Shown piece after piece: positions 34,251-43,325 of a stretch of DNA of 64,000 bases. Numbering within the stretch: position 1 is the stretch's first letter; every line of letters starts with the position of its first letter. The stretch is from JAHBWV01 sp964588385 (lineage in GTDB: Bacteria > Planctomycetota > Phycisphaerae > Phycisphaerales > UBA1924): the NCBI GenBank assembly GCA_964588385.1, contig CAZPPG010000007.1, forward strand, positions 1 to 64,000, given 5' to 3'. A program made the position numbers and the translations under genes. Under the pieces are notes generated by a model, which saw only the letters and a list, made by a program, of their open reading frames with translations, was not told where the DNA came from and ran no database searches.

Positions 34251-35490
34251 CCGAAGCGACGATCGAGGCGGCTCGAGAGAGTTCATCAGCCGTGTTGAGA
34301 ATGTCCGGACAGAACCGAACATGCGGCCCGCGCGCGTCGGTGTTGAGGCCCGCGTGCTTCAGGGCATGGGAAAGAGCTTGCGCGTCGGGGCTTGGGACGA
34401 GGAGGAATGCTCCGCGTGGTTCAACTTCGCGAACCTCGATGCCGCGCTGACGCAGGAGACTGGCGAGATACGCCTGCTGCTCGATGTTGTAGGCGCGGAG
34501 ACGTTCGACGCCCAAGGCCAGAAGCAGGGCGATCCCGGCATTTGCCTGGTACGCGCTCGCAACGGCGGGAGTGCATTCCATCCACGCGTCGCCGCCAGGG
34601 GCGAGCAACGGGCTCCTGTCGCGTTCAAAGGCGAACATGTTCTTCTTGGCGAACCACCCCGTGTCGAGCGAGCGAAGCCTCGGCTGATCTTCCGAGAGGT
34701 GGCGAGGATGGATGGCGAGCCATCCGGCGCCCGGGCCGCCGCGCAGGTACTTGTACGACCCGCCAATAGCAAAGTCGGCTCCCAAAGTTTCAAGAGAGAG
34801 CGGGATCACCCCTGCCGAGTGGTACATGTCCAGAAGGCAGAGGGCGCCGGCGCGGTGCGCTGCGTCGACGATCTCCGGTGCGCGGCTGATCAACTGACCT
34901 GTCGCGAAGACGACGTGGCTGATGACCACCATGTCCGCTGAAGAATCAATCGCACGGATGGCTTCTTCCTGATCGACGAGCCCGTGGTGCGTCGGGAGCC
35001 ACGTGACACGGATTCGCCCCTGGAGCTCGTACGTCTTGATGATGAAGTCGATTGAATCGAACTCGGCGCGGGTCGTGACAACATGGTGAGCGCGTCCATC
35101 CTTCGGCGCCGGCAGTGCGTTCAGCACGGAGCGGAGCCCTTGGCCCGCACCCGTGCGAGGGACCGCGGCATCGGAGCGGGAGAGACCCAGCAGATTGGAA
35201 ATGCCCGCGCGGAACGAGTTCAGTTCCGCCAGCCACGGTCCCCAAGCGTCGTCCATGCGCTCACGCCAGAGTTCGGCGAACCGAGCCGCATCCTCCGTCA
35301 CGCGATCGAGCGGACGTCCCAGCGAATGGTTCGCGAGGTAGATCTCATTTCGCTTCAAGACGCGTGAAAAAAGAGGGTGGACCTGGGCGACGAGCGCGTC
35401 TTCTTTGAGGGGGCCAGGGCCCATCCGTTTCACCGCGTCGTGGATGTCATCAAAGACGAGCGCCCCGTCTTGATTGTGCGCGTTCGGCAT
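34228..35490 (-). CDS. kynU: Kynureninase
   Basis: 420 residues from ATG 35490. PLP-dependent kynureninase cleaves kynurenine to anthranilate and alanine. Signatures: YLANHSLGRPLDRVTEDAAR (the N-terminal substrate region), TTRAEFDSIDFIIKTYEL, LLDMYHSAGVIPLSLETLGA and GGSYKYLRGGPGAGWLAIHP, whose lysine in SYKYLRGG binds PLP. It lies 22 bp downstream of kynA in the same direction, forming a two-gene tryptophan operon. Confidence 0.92.
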   Translation of the reverse strand: MPNAHNQDGALVFDDIHDAVKRMGPGPLKEDALVAQVHPLFSRVLKRNEIYLANHSLGRPLDRVTEDAARFAELWRERMDDAWGPWLAELNSFRAGISNLLGLSRSDAAVPRTGAGQGLRSVLNALPAPKDGRAHHVVTTRAEFDSIDFIIKTYELQGRIRVTWLPTHHGLVDQEEAIRAIDSSADMVVISHVVFATGQLISRAPEIVDAAHRAGALCLLDMYHSAGVIPLSLETLGADFAIGGSYKYLRGGPGAGWLAIHPRHLSEDQPRLRSLDTGWFAKKNMFAFERDRSPLLAPGGDAWMECTPAVASAYQANAGIALLLALGVERLRAYNIEQQAYLASLLRQRGIEVREVEPRGAFLLVPSPDAQALSHALKHAGLNTDARGPHVRFCPDILNTADELSRAASIVASVKSATGL

Positions 35491-35512
35491 GGCCAGGCTC
35501 CTTGGAAGCGAT

Positions 35513-36397
35513 TCAGACCTGTCGGCGCTTGGGCAGGCCGTACGTGGGCGGCCCGATGACCGTCCGAACCTCCCAGAGCTCGGGGAAGAACCGGATGGAG
35601 ACGGTCTTGCCGAGGAAGCCGACACCTGAGGTTCCGCCGGTTCCGGCCTTCATGCCGATAACGCGCCAGACGACGTTCATGTGTCGGAATCGCCAGAGCG
35701 CATATTGCTCATCCACATCCACGAGCTTCTCACACATCTCGTAGGCATCCCAGTTTGTGCCCGTGTTCTCGTAGATGTTTCGGAACACCTCAACAACGCC
35801 GGGGTCGCTGGCATGCGGCTCGGAGAAGTCACGATTGAGGACCGACGCCGGCACGGCCATCCCGCGCCTGGAGAGATGCGCCAGGAACTCGTCATAGATG
35901 CTGGGGGCCTCGAGATCGGCCTTGAGTTGTGCGTGCGAGGCCGGATCGTGCGCGTGGACTTCGAGCATGTTCCGGTTCTTGTTCCCCATGAGAAACTCGA
36001 CCGTGCGGAACTGGACGGACTGGAAGCCGCTGGAGGGGCCGAGCACGTGCCTGAACTGGACGTACTCGCTCGGGGTGAGCGTCGCCAGAACGGACCACTG
36101 GTCGAGCAGTTGGGACTGGATGTGCTTGACGCGGGCAAGAATCTTGAAGGCGGGCTCCAGGCGGTCTGCCCTGATGTGGACGAGGGCGGCGCGAAGCTCG
36201 TGGATCACCAGCTTGAACCACAGTTCGGTGGTCTGGTGGATGATGATGAAGAGCATCTCGTCGTGATGCACCGGCTCTGAGAGGGGGTGCTGCGCGTTGA
36301 GCACTCGCTCCAGATCCAGATACTGGGAGTAGGTCATTTTGTCCTTGAAGTCGGTGATGACCCCCGACTCCAATCCCCGCGATCCGGGCTGGCTCAT
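35513..36397 (-). CDS. kynA: Tryptophan 2,3-dioxygenase
   Basis: 294 residues. Haem enzyme that opens the indole ring of tryptophan to N-formylkynurenine. Signature elements: MTYSQYLDLERVLNAQHPLS, HHDEMLFIIIHQTTELWFKL and VIHELRAALVH, GPSSGFQSVQFRTVEFLMGN and the haem-region WRFRHMNVVWRVIGMKAGTGG, split here as WRFRHMNVVWRVIG and KAGTGGTSGVGFL. AGGAG precedes the ATG. No formamidase gene (kynB) is near, so the middle step must be provided elsewhere or occur spontaneously. Confidence 0.95.
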   Translation of the reverse strand: MSQPGSRGLESGVITDFKDKMTYSQYLDLERVLNAQHPLSEPVHHDEMLFIIIHQTTELWFKLVIHELRAALVHIRADRLEPAFKILARVKHIQSQLLDQWSVLATLTPSEYVQFRHVLGPSSGFQSVQFRTVEFLMGNKNRNMLEVHAHDPASHAQLKADLEAPSIYDEFLAHLSRRGMAVPASVLNRDFSEPHASDPGVVEVFRNIYENTGTNWDAYEMCEKLVDVDEQYALWRFRHMNVVWRVIGMKAGTGGTSGVGFLGKTVSIRFFPELWEVRTVIGPPTYGLPKRRQV

Positions 36398-36447
36398 GGC
36401 AAATCTCCTGACTTGCCAAGGTTAGCCCCCGCGCGGCCCCTCTCGCC

Positions 36448-36711
36448 TCAGGGATCGTCCGACTTGTTCGCGGCGGCTGTGAGTGGGATGCCTCCTGCGG
36501 CGAAGCCCGCGACGGCGGGGTACTTGGGCCCCTCAGCAAGGGTCGAGCGATCCCCCGGCACGCCGATCAACTGGACGGACCGGATCTGGAGAAAGTCGTC
36601 GCGGGCCGAGAAGCTGCAACCTCCGATGAGCATCCCGGCCACAAAGCAGGGAGGGGCCAGCACGATGAAGAGAACACGTTGAATGATCGTGGGCTTGGCG
36701 CGTGTGCGCAC
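36448..36711 (-). CDS. Small hypothetical membrane/lipoprotein
   Basis: 87 residues from GTG 36711 with GGAG upstream. A hydrophobic segment (about 11-31) ends in IGGC, so cysteine 32 may be lipidated. The rest (DDFLQIRSVQLIGVPGDRST and a polar tail) has no recognised family. Codon use is normal. It is upstream of kynA on the same strand with a 50-bp gap. Confidence 0.5.
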   Translation of the reverse strand: MRTRAKPTIIQRVLFIVLAPPCFVAGMLIGGCSFSARDDFLQIRSVQLIGVPGDRSTLAEGPKYPAVAGFAAGGIPLTAAANKSDDP

Positions 36712-37043
36712 GGCTGGCTCCGCTCGCTTCCCCGGTGATACGCAACATACGAAGGCCCGCCAGAGTCGGCAGAGCAGCGTCCGCGTCGCTGTGATGGAGT
36801 ATCTGATAGAAACCAGGGGCAGCCCCGATTTGCGGCCCGGCCGCCGCCGGAACCCGCGCGATGGCTCCGGGCGGGCCGGTTGCGTGAGTGGAGTCGAGTT
36901 GGGGGGGTGAACGGGTCAAAAGGTCCGATCTTGCCGGTATCCGGGAGTTTGTGCTTGCCAACGGGATCCGTTTGACAGCGGGAGCGAGGGCGCGGACGAT
37001 TGATCTCTGTTCGGGCCTTTCTTGGGCCAGAGGAATCGCACGC
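36712..37043. promoter_or_regulatory. Divergent intergenic region (332 bp)
   Basis: No gene is visible. TTGACA at 36972-36977 with GACGAT 17 bases later (36995-37000) is a possible promoter for the gene at 37044, with a perfect -35 but poor -10. AGAGGA at 37029-37034 is its ribosome site. Nothing convincing for the minus strand. Confidence 0.35.
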
Positions 37044-37904
37044 ATGAAACTGGCCTTCAGCACCGTTGCCTGCCCCGAGTGGACACTTGAGCAGGTCGCC
37101 ACATTCGGATCGAGCAGTGAGTTCGATGGCGTCGAACTCCGGACGTTCGGTCATGGCTCGACGTCGCTCGCGTGTGATCCGGCCCACACGGCGCACTCCA
37201 AGCTGCGCGACCTGTTCTCGCGGGCGGGCGTCTCGCCGTGCTCGCTGGCCACCGGCTGCCGGTTCGATGAGCCGATCTTTCCGCCCGTGATCGGGCGGGT
37301 GATCACCGACACCGATCGCAGCGTGCGCGAAGCCAAGTCGTTCATTCACATGGCGGCAGCCCTGGATGTCCCGTTTGTGCGTGTCTTCGGCTTTGAGTTC
37401 CGACAAGGCGACAGCCCGAAGCTTGCCGAGAGGCGTGTCGTTGAGCGGCTGGCGATGGTTGTCGATGCGGCACGCAATACCGGCGTGAAGGTCGTGCTTG
37501 AGAATGGAGGATCTTTCCCGACGGCGGCGGACGTGCGCCGTGTTGTCTCGGAGATTGACCATCCTCTGCTGGGCGTTTCGTACTCACCTGCCGCTGCCAC
37601 AGGCACTGGTGAATCGGCGATCGACGCGCTTGACGTTCTAGCCGATCGTGTGTGGATGGTGAAGCTCAAGGATGTTCGTGGCGGGAAGGCCTGTCCTCTG
37701 GGTACGGGGGAGTTAGGATGCGAAGCCCTCGTGCGCCATCTTGCCTCGCGGAACTTCACCGGCTGGGTTGTTGTCGAGTGGGACCGGCTTTGGTCGGCGG
37801 AGCTTTCCGAGCCGGGGAGCATCCTTGCGGATGCGGCGGCAAGGCTGCGTCACTGGTCGGCATCCAAGAACGGGCGGCACGCTGTGAGCGCGTTGCACAT
37901 CTGA
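37044..37904 (+). CDS. Sugar phosphate isomerase/epimerase (xylose isomerase-like TIM barrel)
   Basis: 286 residues from ATG 37044. The opening MKLAFSTVACPEWTLEQVAT and the element FDGVELRTFGHG are typical of the AP endonuclease 2/xylose isomerase-like family. KVVLENGGSF, LLGVSYSPAAATGTGES, VWMVKLKDVRGGK and the terminal FTGWVVVEWDRLW follow, with metal-ligand glutamates in the expected strands. Substrate unknown. It lies 15 bp before queG, so the two may share a transcript. Confidence 0.85.
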   Translation: MKLAFSTVACPEWTLEQVATFGSSSEFDGVELRTFGHGSTSLACDPAHTAHSKLRDLFSRAGVSPCSLATGCRFDEPIFPPVIGRVITDTDRSVREAKSFIHMAAALDVPFVRVFGFEFRQGDSPKLAERRVVERLAMVVDAARNTGVKVVLENGGSFPTAADVRRVVSEIDHPLLGVSYSPAAATGTGESAIDALDVLADRVWMVKLKDVRGGKACPLGTGELGCEALVRHLASRNFTGWVVVEWDRLWSAELSEPGSILADAAARLRHWSASKNGRHAVSALHI

Positions 37905-37919
37905 TTCGAGAGGCGTGCG

Positions 37920-39047
37920 ATGAGCGTCACGCCCCATGACGTCGGCGAGAAGATTGTTGAGCGGTGTCGCGAGCTGGGATTCGCGGCCGCCGGCGTCTGC
38001 TCCGCTGAGCCCTCCCTGCGTGCGAGCGAGTTCCGCGCATGGCTGGATCGTGGTGAGCACGGAGAGATGGATTTCATGGCCGAAGCGGTGGAGGTTCGCC
38101 TCGATCCTTCTCGGTTGCTTGAGGGCGCCCGTTCAGTTGTCATGGTCGCTGACCTTTACGCTTCGCGCGGAGAGGATCTCCCACGCCGGGCGGGAGGAGC
38201 GACTGGCCGTGTGGCTCGGTACGTGCGAGGCGATGACTATCACAAGCTCATAAAGCGGCGGCTGCATGCCTTGTGCGACGCTCTTCGCCCAGAGCATCCC
38301 GGGCACATGTTTCGTTCGTTTGTCGACACCGCTCCGGTGCTTGAGCGAGAGCTCGCCGAGCGATGCGGCATGGGGTGGACCGCGAAGAACACCATGCTGA
38401 TCCATCCCGGGCTCGGCAGTTACGTGGTGCTCGGTGGTTTCGCGACAACGCTCGATCTCACGCCGCCGACGAGTCAGGAGAGATTCCGCGATCACTGCGG
38501 CACCTGCACTCGGTGCATCGAGGCTTGCCCTACCGGCGCCATCACGCCCTACCACGTGGATGCGCGTCGATGCATCTCGTATCTCACGATTGAGCACCGC
38601 GGTGAGATCGAGCCGTCGCTCCACAAGCCGGTCGGCGAGTGGCTGTACGGGTGCGACATCTGTCAGGAGGTGTGTCCGCACAATGCTCCGACGCCGTTTG
38701 GCGTCAAGAGCGGCGCGGGCAAGGTGGGGGATGCCTACGCGAAGGTGAGGTCGGGCTTCGATCTCTTTGAGGTGCTCGGATGGGGCCCGAACGAGCGGCG
38801 CGGAGCGTTCAACTCCTCGGCAATGAAGCGAGCAACGCTGGAGATGATGCAGCGAAACGCGGTCATCGTGATGGGTAATCTCGCCAGCGCTGAGCGGGAT
38901 CCACTCCGGAGGTCGCAGTTGCGCGACGCGGTTGTCAACGCGATGTGGGACGCGAAGGCATCCGAACTGGTCCGACGCACCGCGAGGGTTGTGCTTGCGT
39001 CCATCGACAGTGCGATCACGATGCCCGACGATGGGATCGAGGCGTGA
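37920..39047 (+). CDS. queG: Epoxyqueuosine reductase QueG
   Basis: 375 residues. QueG reduces epoxyqueuosine to queuosine in tRNA with cobalamin and two 4Fe-4S clusters. The ferredoxin motif HCGTCTRCIEACPTGAITPY and the second cluster YGCDICQEVCPHNAPTPFG are intact. The N-terminal half has GFAAAGVCSAEPSLRASEFR and VRYVRG-type elements, and the mid-part WTAKNTMLIHPGLGSYVVLG is family-specific. The 3' end overlaps the convergent membrane protein gene by 32 bp. Confidence 0.96.
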   Translation: MSVTPHDVGEKIVERCRELGFAAAGVCSAEPSLRASEFRAWLDRGEHGEMDFMAEAVEVRLDPSRLLEGARSVVMVADLYASRGEDLPRRAGGATGRVARYVRGDDYHKLIKRRLHALCDALRPEHPGHMFRSFVDTAPVLERELAERCGMGWTAKNTMLIHPGLGSYVVLGGFATTLDLTPPTSQERFRDHCGTCTRCIEACPTGAITPYHVDARRCISYLTIEHRGEIEPSLHKPVGEWLYGCDICQEVCPHNAPTPFGVKSGAGKVGDAYAKVRSGFDLFEVLGWGPNERRGAFNSSAMKRATLEMMQRNAVIVMGNLASAERDPLRRSQLRDAVVNAMWDAKASELVRRTARVVLASIDSAITMPDDGIEA

Positions 39048-40248
39048 GCAAGACCCGCGCGATGAGAACGATCGCCATGCCGGGCCCGAGCCACCAAGTC
39101 TGACGCTCAACGAATCCAAACCAGAAGAACGGGCTCGCGATGACGACCGCGCCGGCAAGTATGAGCTGCTTGCGGCGACCTTCCGGACCGCCGATGCCGG
39201 CGTGGCCGTCACGCGTCGGAATGGCGATGAGCCACACGTACGCCGGGAAAAGCAGCCCATAGAACGACATGAACAGTCGATACCAGATGAGTTTCTCGGC
39301 CGGGTCTGTGAGCGATGGCGGCAGACGCACGTCGTCGCGTTTGAGAAGGACAAAGCCCGCAAGAAGCACGGCGGTCGCCACGAGAGACGAGAATGCCCCG
39401 CGTCCGAGAGAGCCGGCGGACTGCGCCCGGAGTGATCGGAGGTGAAACGTGATGGTTGCCGCGGCTTGCGCGCTCAGGTGGAGCACGAGAGCGTCCAGCA
39501 GCCAACGACGCGGTGTTGGACCAGCCGGAGCGTACTGCGGCGTGAAGATGGGGGCATAGCCCGTTGTGAACAGGATCATCGCGAGAAAGAAGAGACCGAA
39601 ACCAAGGCCGAAGCCGAGCCCGGATTCCTTGCCTTGAAGGTGCTGTCTGGCCTTGTGAAACGTGAGATCGAGGTAGGGACAGAGCAGGAAGCCGAACACG
39701 CAAGTGGGAGCCAGAAACAGAACCTCGAACTCCGGCAGCCGCATATCGCGGAGAGTCTCATTCGCGATCGCATCGGGCTGGGGAACCGGGAGTCCTACTC
39801 GAGACATCACAGCAAGGACCACGCCGATGCTGATCCCATATGCGACCAACGCGATCAGACGCGGCCGATCGAACCACGACAGCAAGAGCGGCGCGACGAG
39901 TACTCCCAGTGACCCCATGACACCGGTTCGCAGACCCTCGAGGGGGTGGATCACGAGCATCACGAATGCAAGGTGAAACGCGACAGTGATTGCGCTGAAC
40001 GCGACACAGGCGAGACGATGCCTTGCAACGAATCGGTGGCTGGCCTCAGGGCTCAGAACGACCCATCCCATAGCAGCGGCGCCCACGACGTTCGGAATCG
40101 CGAACGTGAGGTAGCCCGGCCATCCGAAGTCTCGAAGCAGAAGGATGGGCAGGAACATCCCGATGCACCACGTCCACGACACGGCGAGGTAGACCGCCCA
40201 GCCGAGAACCGCGTTCCAGCGGACCGATTGACCGTTGGGAGGAGGCAT
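39016..40248 (-). CDS. Polytopic membrane protein of unknown function
   Basis: 410 residues from ATG 40248. About ten hydrophobic segments, e.g. AVLGWAVYLAVSWTWCIGMF, LTFAIPNVVGAAAMGWVVL, LIALVAYGISIGVVLAVMS and GLGFGLGFGLFFLAMILFTT. No transporter or enzyme signature is recognised. TACACT ends seven bases before the ATG, suggesting a leaderless message. The gene's 3' end overlaps queG. Confidence 0.75.
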   Translation of the reverse strand: MPPPNGQSVRWNAVLGWAVYLAVSWTWCIGMFLPILLLRDFGWPGYLTFAIPNVVGAAAMGWVVLSPEASHRFVARHRLACVAFSAITVAFHLAFVMLVIHPLEGLRTGVMGSLGVLVAPLLLSWFDRPRLIALVAYGISIGVVLAVMSRVGLPVPQPDAIANETLRDMRLPEFEVLFLAPTCVFGFLLCPYLDLTFHKARQHLQGKESGLGFGLGFGLFFLAMILFTTGYAPIFTPQYAPAGPTPRRWLLDALVLHLSAQAAATITFHLRSLRAQSAGSLGRGAFSSLVATAVLLAGFVLLKRDDVRLPPSLTDPAEKLIWYRLFMSFYGLLFPAYVWLIAIPTRDGHAGIGGPEGRRKQLILAGAVVIASPFFWFGFVERQTWWLGPGMAIVLIARVLLTPRSHRRAS

Positions 40249-40255
40249 GGGGCGG

Positions 40256-40261
40256 AGTGTA
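40256..40261 (-). promoter_or_regulatory. TACACT -10 box, leaderless geometry
   Basis: On the minus strand TACACT is followed by seven bases (CCGCCCC) and the ATG of the membrane protein gene. Confidence 0.5.
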
Positions 40262-40378
40262 GGGAAACCGACCGGGCCCGCTTTTTGTGACGAACAGGTT
40301 GACGAATCCCGAACGTGCTGCACACTGGATGCGGCGGCCGCTGATTCCGGCCCCTGCACAGATCGGGAGTGCGATGCG

Positions 40379-41221
40379 ATGTGGACCACGAGGCTGATGG
40401 CGATGGCAGCATTGGGTGTGATTGGCGGCGTTGCGAGCGCCGGCTTCACGCGGAACATCATGATCACCGGCTATTGGCCGCAGACCAACAACATGGTGCG
40501 CCAGTTCAGCACCAACGCCTCGCAGAATCCTGACGGATGGGCCGGGGAGGACTGGGAGGGTCGGGGGTACAACATCCACTCTTTTTTCCCTGAGTTCCCC
40601 GGCGTGACCGGACCGAACTGGGGCAAGGGACAGGGGGATTTTGAGGTCGACTACCAGGACACCGTCGCGGACTGGCATCGGATCACGGCGGAACTCAATC
40701 CGGTGGCGATCATCACGTTCAGCCGGGGGAACCCGGGCAGTTCTTGGGAGATCGAGACCCGTCACCGGCGTCGCGCGCGAATGGGATGGTCGCCTGATTA
40801 CAGCTCGCCGACGCTTCCGGACGCGGATATCCCGATCTTTCAGGCACTCCCCGTGGGGACGGATCTCTTCTCTTCGTTGCCGAAGGACGAGATTCGTGCA
40901 GCTGTGCAGGCCGCGGGGATCATCGAAGACGTGTATCTGGACACTACGGGCACGGGTGGCAACTTCCTCTCTGAGTTCATCGGACTGCACGGCGTGTGGT
41001 ACAACTCGATGAACAACTCTGAAGACGCGGCCTATCGAAACTTCGCAGCGGGGCACATTCACGTCGGCATCGACACGCCCTTTGACGCTGCGGTGCAGGC
41101 GACGGAGATCACGCTTCGCACGCTCACGGACTATCTCGACACCGTTATTCCCACGCCCGGGACAGCGTCGCTGCTCGTGGCTGGCGCGGCGATGTTCGGG
41201 CATCGCCGCCGGCGTGCATGA
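40379..41221 (+). CDS. Secreted pyroglutamyl peptidase I-like protein with C-terminal sorting tail
   Basis: 280 residues from ATG 40379. Signal peptide (residues 5-21, ending VASAG). The body recalls pyroglutamyl peptidase I (family C15): NIMITGYWP, ELNPVAIITFSRGNPG, a region where the family has AGTYVCN and AAGHIHVGIDTPFDAAVQATE. At the usual catalytic cysteine position this protein has TGGNFLSEF (serine 198), while histidine 228 (IHVG) aligns with the catalytic histidine. The C-terminus is a PEP-CTERM-like tail: IPTPG, a hydrophobic helix and RRRRA. The protein is likely exported and sorted at the surface. Fold assignment by eye. Confidence 0.6.
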   Translation: MWTTRLMAMAALGVIGGVASAGFTRNIMITGYWPQTNNMVRQFSTNASQNPDGWAGEDWEGRGYNIHSFFPEFPGVTGPNWGKGQGDFEVDYQDTVADWHRITAELNPVAIITFSRGNPGSSWEIETRHRRRARMGWSPDYSSPTLPDADIPIFQALPVGTDLFSSLPKDEIRAAVQAAGIIEDVYLDTTGTGGNFLSEFIGLHGVWYNSMNNSEDAAYRNFAAGHIHVGIDTPFDAAVQATEITLRTLTDYLDTVIPTPGTASLLVAGAAMFGHRRRRA

Positions 41222-41236
41222 CTGACGGTCAACCCT

Positions 41237-42202
41237 TTAGGGCTTGCGACTGAATGCGTCGAGCGCAAGGATCTCGAACATCACGTGCGAAGCGAGGAAC
41301 GCGGTGATGTCCGAGACGTCCCTGTCCGGGAGCACCTCGACAACATCGGCGCCGACCAGGCGTGCGCCGCGGAGAGAGCGCAGGATCGCCAGCGCCTCTG
41401 CGCTGGTAAAGCCGCCGACACATGGCGTGCCCGTGCCCGGCGCATAAGCCGGATCAACGCAATCAATGTCAAAGGTAAGGTATGTGTCACGCCGTCCGAT
41501 TCGACCAAGGAACGCCGCGATCACTGCCGGCCCCTCGCGCTTCCATCGTTCGTAGGTCAGAACCGTGATTCCCTTTGATGCCGCGTAGTCGAGGTCGTCG
41601 CGCCGATTCAGGGGCCCCTTGATGCCGATGCTCAGCATGGCGTGCGGGTCGATCAATCCGTCTTCGATGGCGCGGATGAAAGGTGAGGCGTGGCCCCAGC
41701 GTTCGCCCCACACCGCGTCAACGGTGTCGAGGTGGCTGTCGAAGTGAATGAGGGCCAGGCCGGACTCGGGCTTCCCGCGTCGGAGCCACGTGGCGCGGAT
41801 GTTTGCGTATGCGATGGAGTGGTCGCCACCGACCGCGAGCAGCTTGGTGTGCGTCTTGTCGCCCAGCGCTTCTGCAAATCGAGTGACGGCGTCGAGTGTC
41901 TCTTTGATGCCGTACGGGCGCACCGGTGCGTCACCCGCATCCGCAAGCGAGAGGACCTCGCAGACGTTGGTGTCATGCTCGATGGAATACGGCTTCACGT
42001 ACTGAGACGCCTCCCGGATCGCCCGAGGCCCGAATCGGGCGCCAGGTCGATACGTGACTCCTCCGTCGAACGGCACGCCATAGATCGCCCAGTCCAACGG
42101 GAGGTGTTCGGCCGCGACGGACTCAAGGAGTGGATAGCGGCAGAACGTGCAGGGACCGGCAAACCGGGGCGTCGTTCGGGCATCGGGAAGGCGGGTTCGC
42201 AT
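41237..42202 (-). CDS. Agmatinase/arginase family hydrolase
   Basis: 321 residues from ATG 42202. Ureohydrolase fold with the manganese-ligand motifs GGDHSIAY, HFDSHLDTVD and DIDCVDPAYAPGTGTPCVGG. The YGVPFDGGVTYRPGARFGPR element is typical of agmatinase-type proteins. Agmatine, arginine, guanidinobutyrate or proclavaminate-like substrates cannot be told apart from sequence. TACACT ends eight bases before the ATG; it is divergent from the MBL gene. Confidence 0.88.
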   Translation of the reverse strand: MRTRLPDARTTPRFAGPCTFCRYPLLESVAAEHLPLDWAIYGVPFDGGVTYRPGARFGPRAIREASQYVKPYSIEHDTNVCEVLSLADAGDAPVRPYGIKETLDAVTRFAEALGDKTHTKLLAVGGDHSIAYANIRATWLRRGKPESGLALIHFDSHLDTVDAVWGERWGHASPFIRAIEDGLIDPHAMLSIGIKGPLNRRDDLDYAASKGITVLTYERWKREGPAVIAAFLGRIGRRDTYLTFDIDCVDPAYAPGTGTPCVGGFTSAEALAILRSLRGARLVGADVVEVLPDRDVSDITAFLASHVMFEILALDAFSRKP

Positions 42203-42210
42203 GGGTGCAC

Positions 42211-42216
42211 AGTGTA
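42211..42216 (-). promoter_or_regulatory. TACACT -10 box for the agmatinase-family gene
   Basis: Minus-strand TACACT, then eight bases (GTGCACCC) to the ATG at 42202. Confidence 0.5.
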
Positions 42217-42274
42217 TCGGTTCGACGGTCTGCGTTCGTTTGCGTATGGGCGTCCGATCGCCCGGCAAGGTCCG

Positions 42275-42280
42275 TACGAT
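42275..42280 (+). promoter_or_regulatory. TACGAT -10 box for the MBL-fold gene
   Basis: Plus-strand TACGAT is followed by seven bases (CGTGCCC) and the ATG at 42288. Confidence 0.45.
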
Positions 42281-42287
42281 CGTGCCC

Positions 42288-43274
42288 ATGGCACAGCTCG
42301 CTCGAGGCGTCTCAGACAAGGCCGGACTCGACGTTCGCTATCGCTGGAAGCTGCTTCGCGCGGGCGGTTTCAAGCTCGATGCGGGGAGCATGTTTGGGCT
42401 CATCCCGCGCGTGGTCTGGTCCAGATCGGTCCCGACGGATGAGCAGGGCCGGATGGACGTGCATCACAACTGCCTGCTGCTGGAACGAGCCACTGACGTG
42501 CCGCAGGGAGTCGACGCTCCAAAGCTCATCCTGCTGGAGTGCGGCACGGGAAACAAGCTCGACGCGAAGATGGCGAGCGTGTTCGCGCTGGAGCCGCGAT
42601 GGGTCTATGACGCGCTCCATGAACTGAACTGTTCCCCGGCGGACATCGAGCGCGTGGTGGTGACACACCTGCACTTTGATCATGCGGGAGGGCTGACCCG
42701 CAGGCCGCTCGCGGGGGAGTCGGGCGGGGCTCACCATGCGGTGGCGAGCTTTCCGAACGCGACGATCCATGTGCAGGCCAGGGAATGGTCGGACGCGATT
42801 GCGAATCGGAGCGTGATGACCAAGACCTACTACAAGGACCATCTGGAGCCCATTGCCGAGCGCGTGGTGAAGGTTGACTCTCCGCGGCCGTTCGTCGCGG
42901 GGGCGATGGTTGAGCGGGACGCGGATCCGGCGGTTCCGCTCGATCTTCGCCAGACCGAGGTTGCGCCCGGTGTCAGGGTGTTTCTGGTTCCGGGCCACAC
43001 CTGGGGGCAGCAGGCGATGAGCTTCCGGGATCCCGACGGGCGGACCGTCGTTTTCACACCGGATGTGATGCCGACAGCGGCTCATCTCGGTTCGGCATAC
43101 TCACTGGCTTACGACGTGGAGCCCTATACCTCGATGGTCTCCAAACGGTGGTTTCTGGGCGAGGCCGCGCGGCGTCACTGGACGCTGGTTCTCGACCACG
43201 AGCCGGGAAATCCGGTCCGAATGGTCGAGTCCGACGACAAGGGGTGGTTCCGCCTGGTCGAGTCTTCGCCATAA
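42288..43274 (+). CDS. MBL-fold metallo-hydrolase
   Basis: 328 residues from ATG 42288. Metallo-beta-lactamase fold: VVTHLHFDHAGG (HxHxDH), a later PGHTWGQQAMS histidine, VVFTPDVMPTAAHLG and VLDHEPG with the terminal ligand histidine. The insert NRSVMTKTYYKDHLEPIAER resembles the N-acyl homoserine lactonase/AttM group, but many hydrolases share it. Substrate unknown. It is divergent from the agmatinase-family gene with two facing -10 boxes between. Confidence 0.85.
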   Translation: MAQLARGVSDKAGLDVRYRWKLLRAGGFKLDAGSMFGLIPRVVWSRSVPTDEQGRMDVHHNCLLLERATDVPQGVDAPKLILLECGTGNKLDAKMASVFALEPRWVYDALHELNCSPADIERVVVTHLHFDHAGGLTRRPLAGESGGAHHAVASFPNATIHVQAREWSDAIANRSVMTKTYYKDHLEPIAERVVKVDSPRPFVAGAMVERDADPAVPLDLRQTEVAPGVRVFLVPGHTWGQQAMSFRDPDGRTVVFTPDVMPTAAHLGSAYSLAYDVEPYTSMVSKRWFLGEAARRHWTLVLDHEPGNPVRMVESDDKGWFRLVESSP

Positions 43275-43296
43275 GCGCGAGGCAGGGAACGCATCC

Positions 43297-43302
43297 CTAC
43301 AC
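43297..43302 (+). promoter_or_regulatory. TACACT -10 box
   Basis: CCCTACACTTCCC; TACACT ends 23 bases before the GTG start at 43326. Confidence 0.4.
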
Positions 43303-43325
43303 TTCCCGATCAGAGCGAGGCCAGC

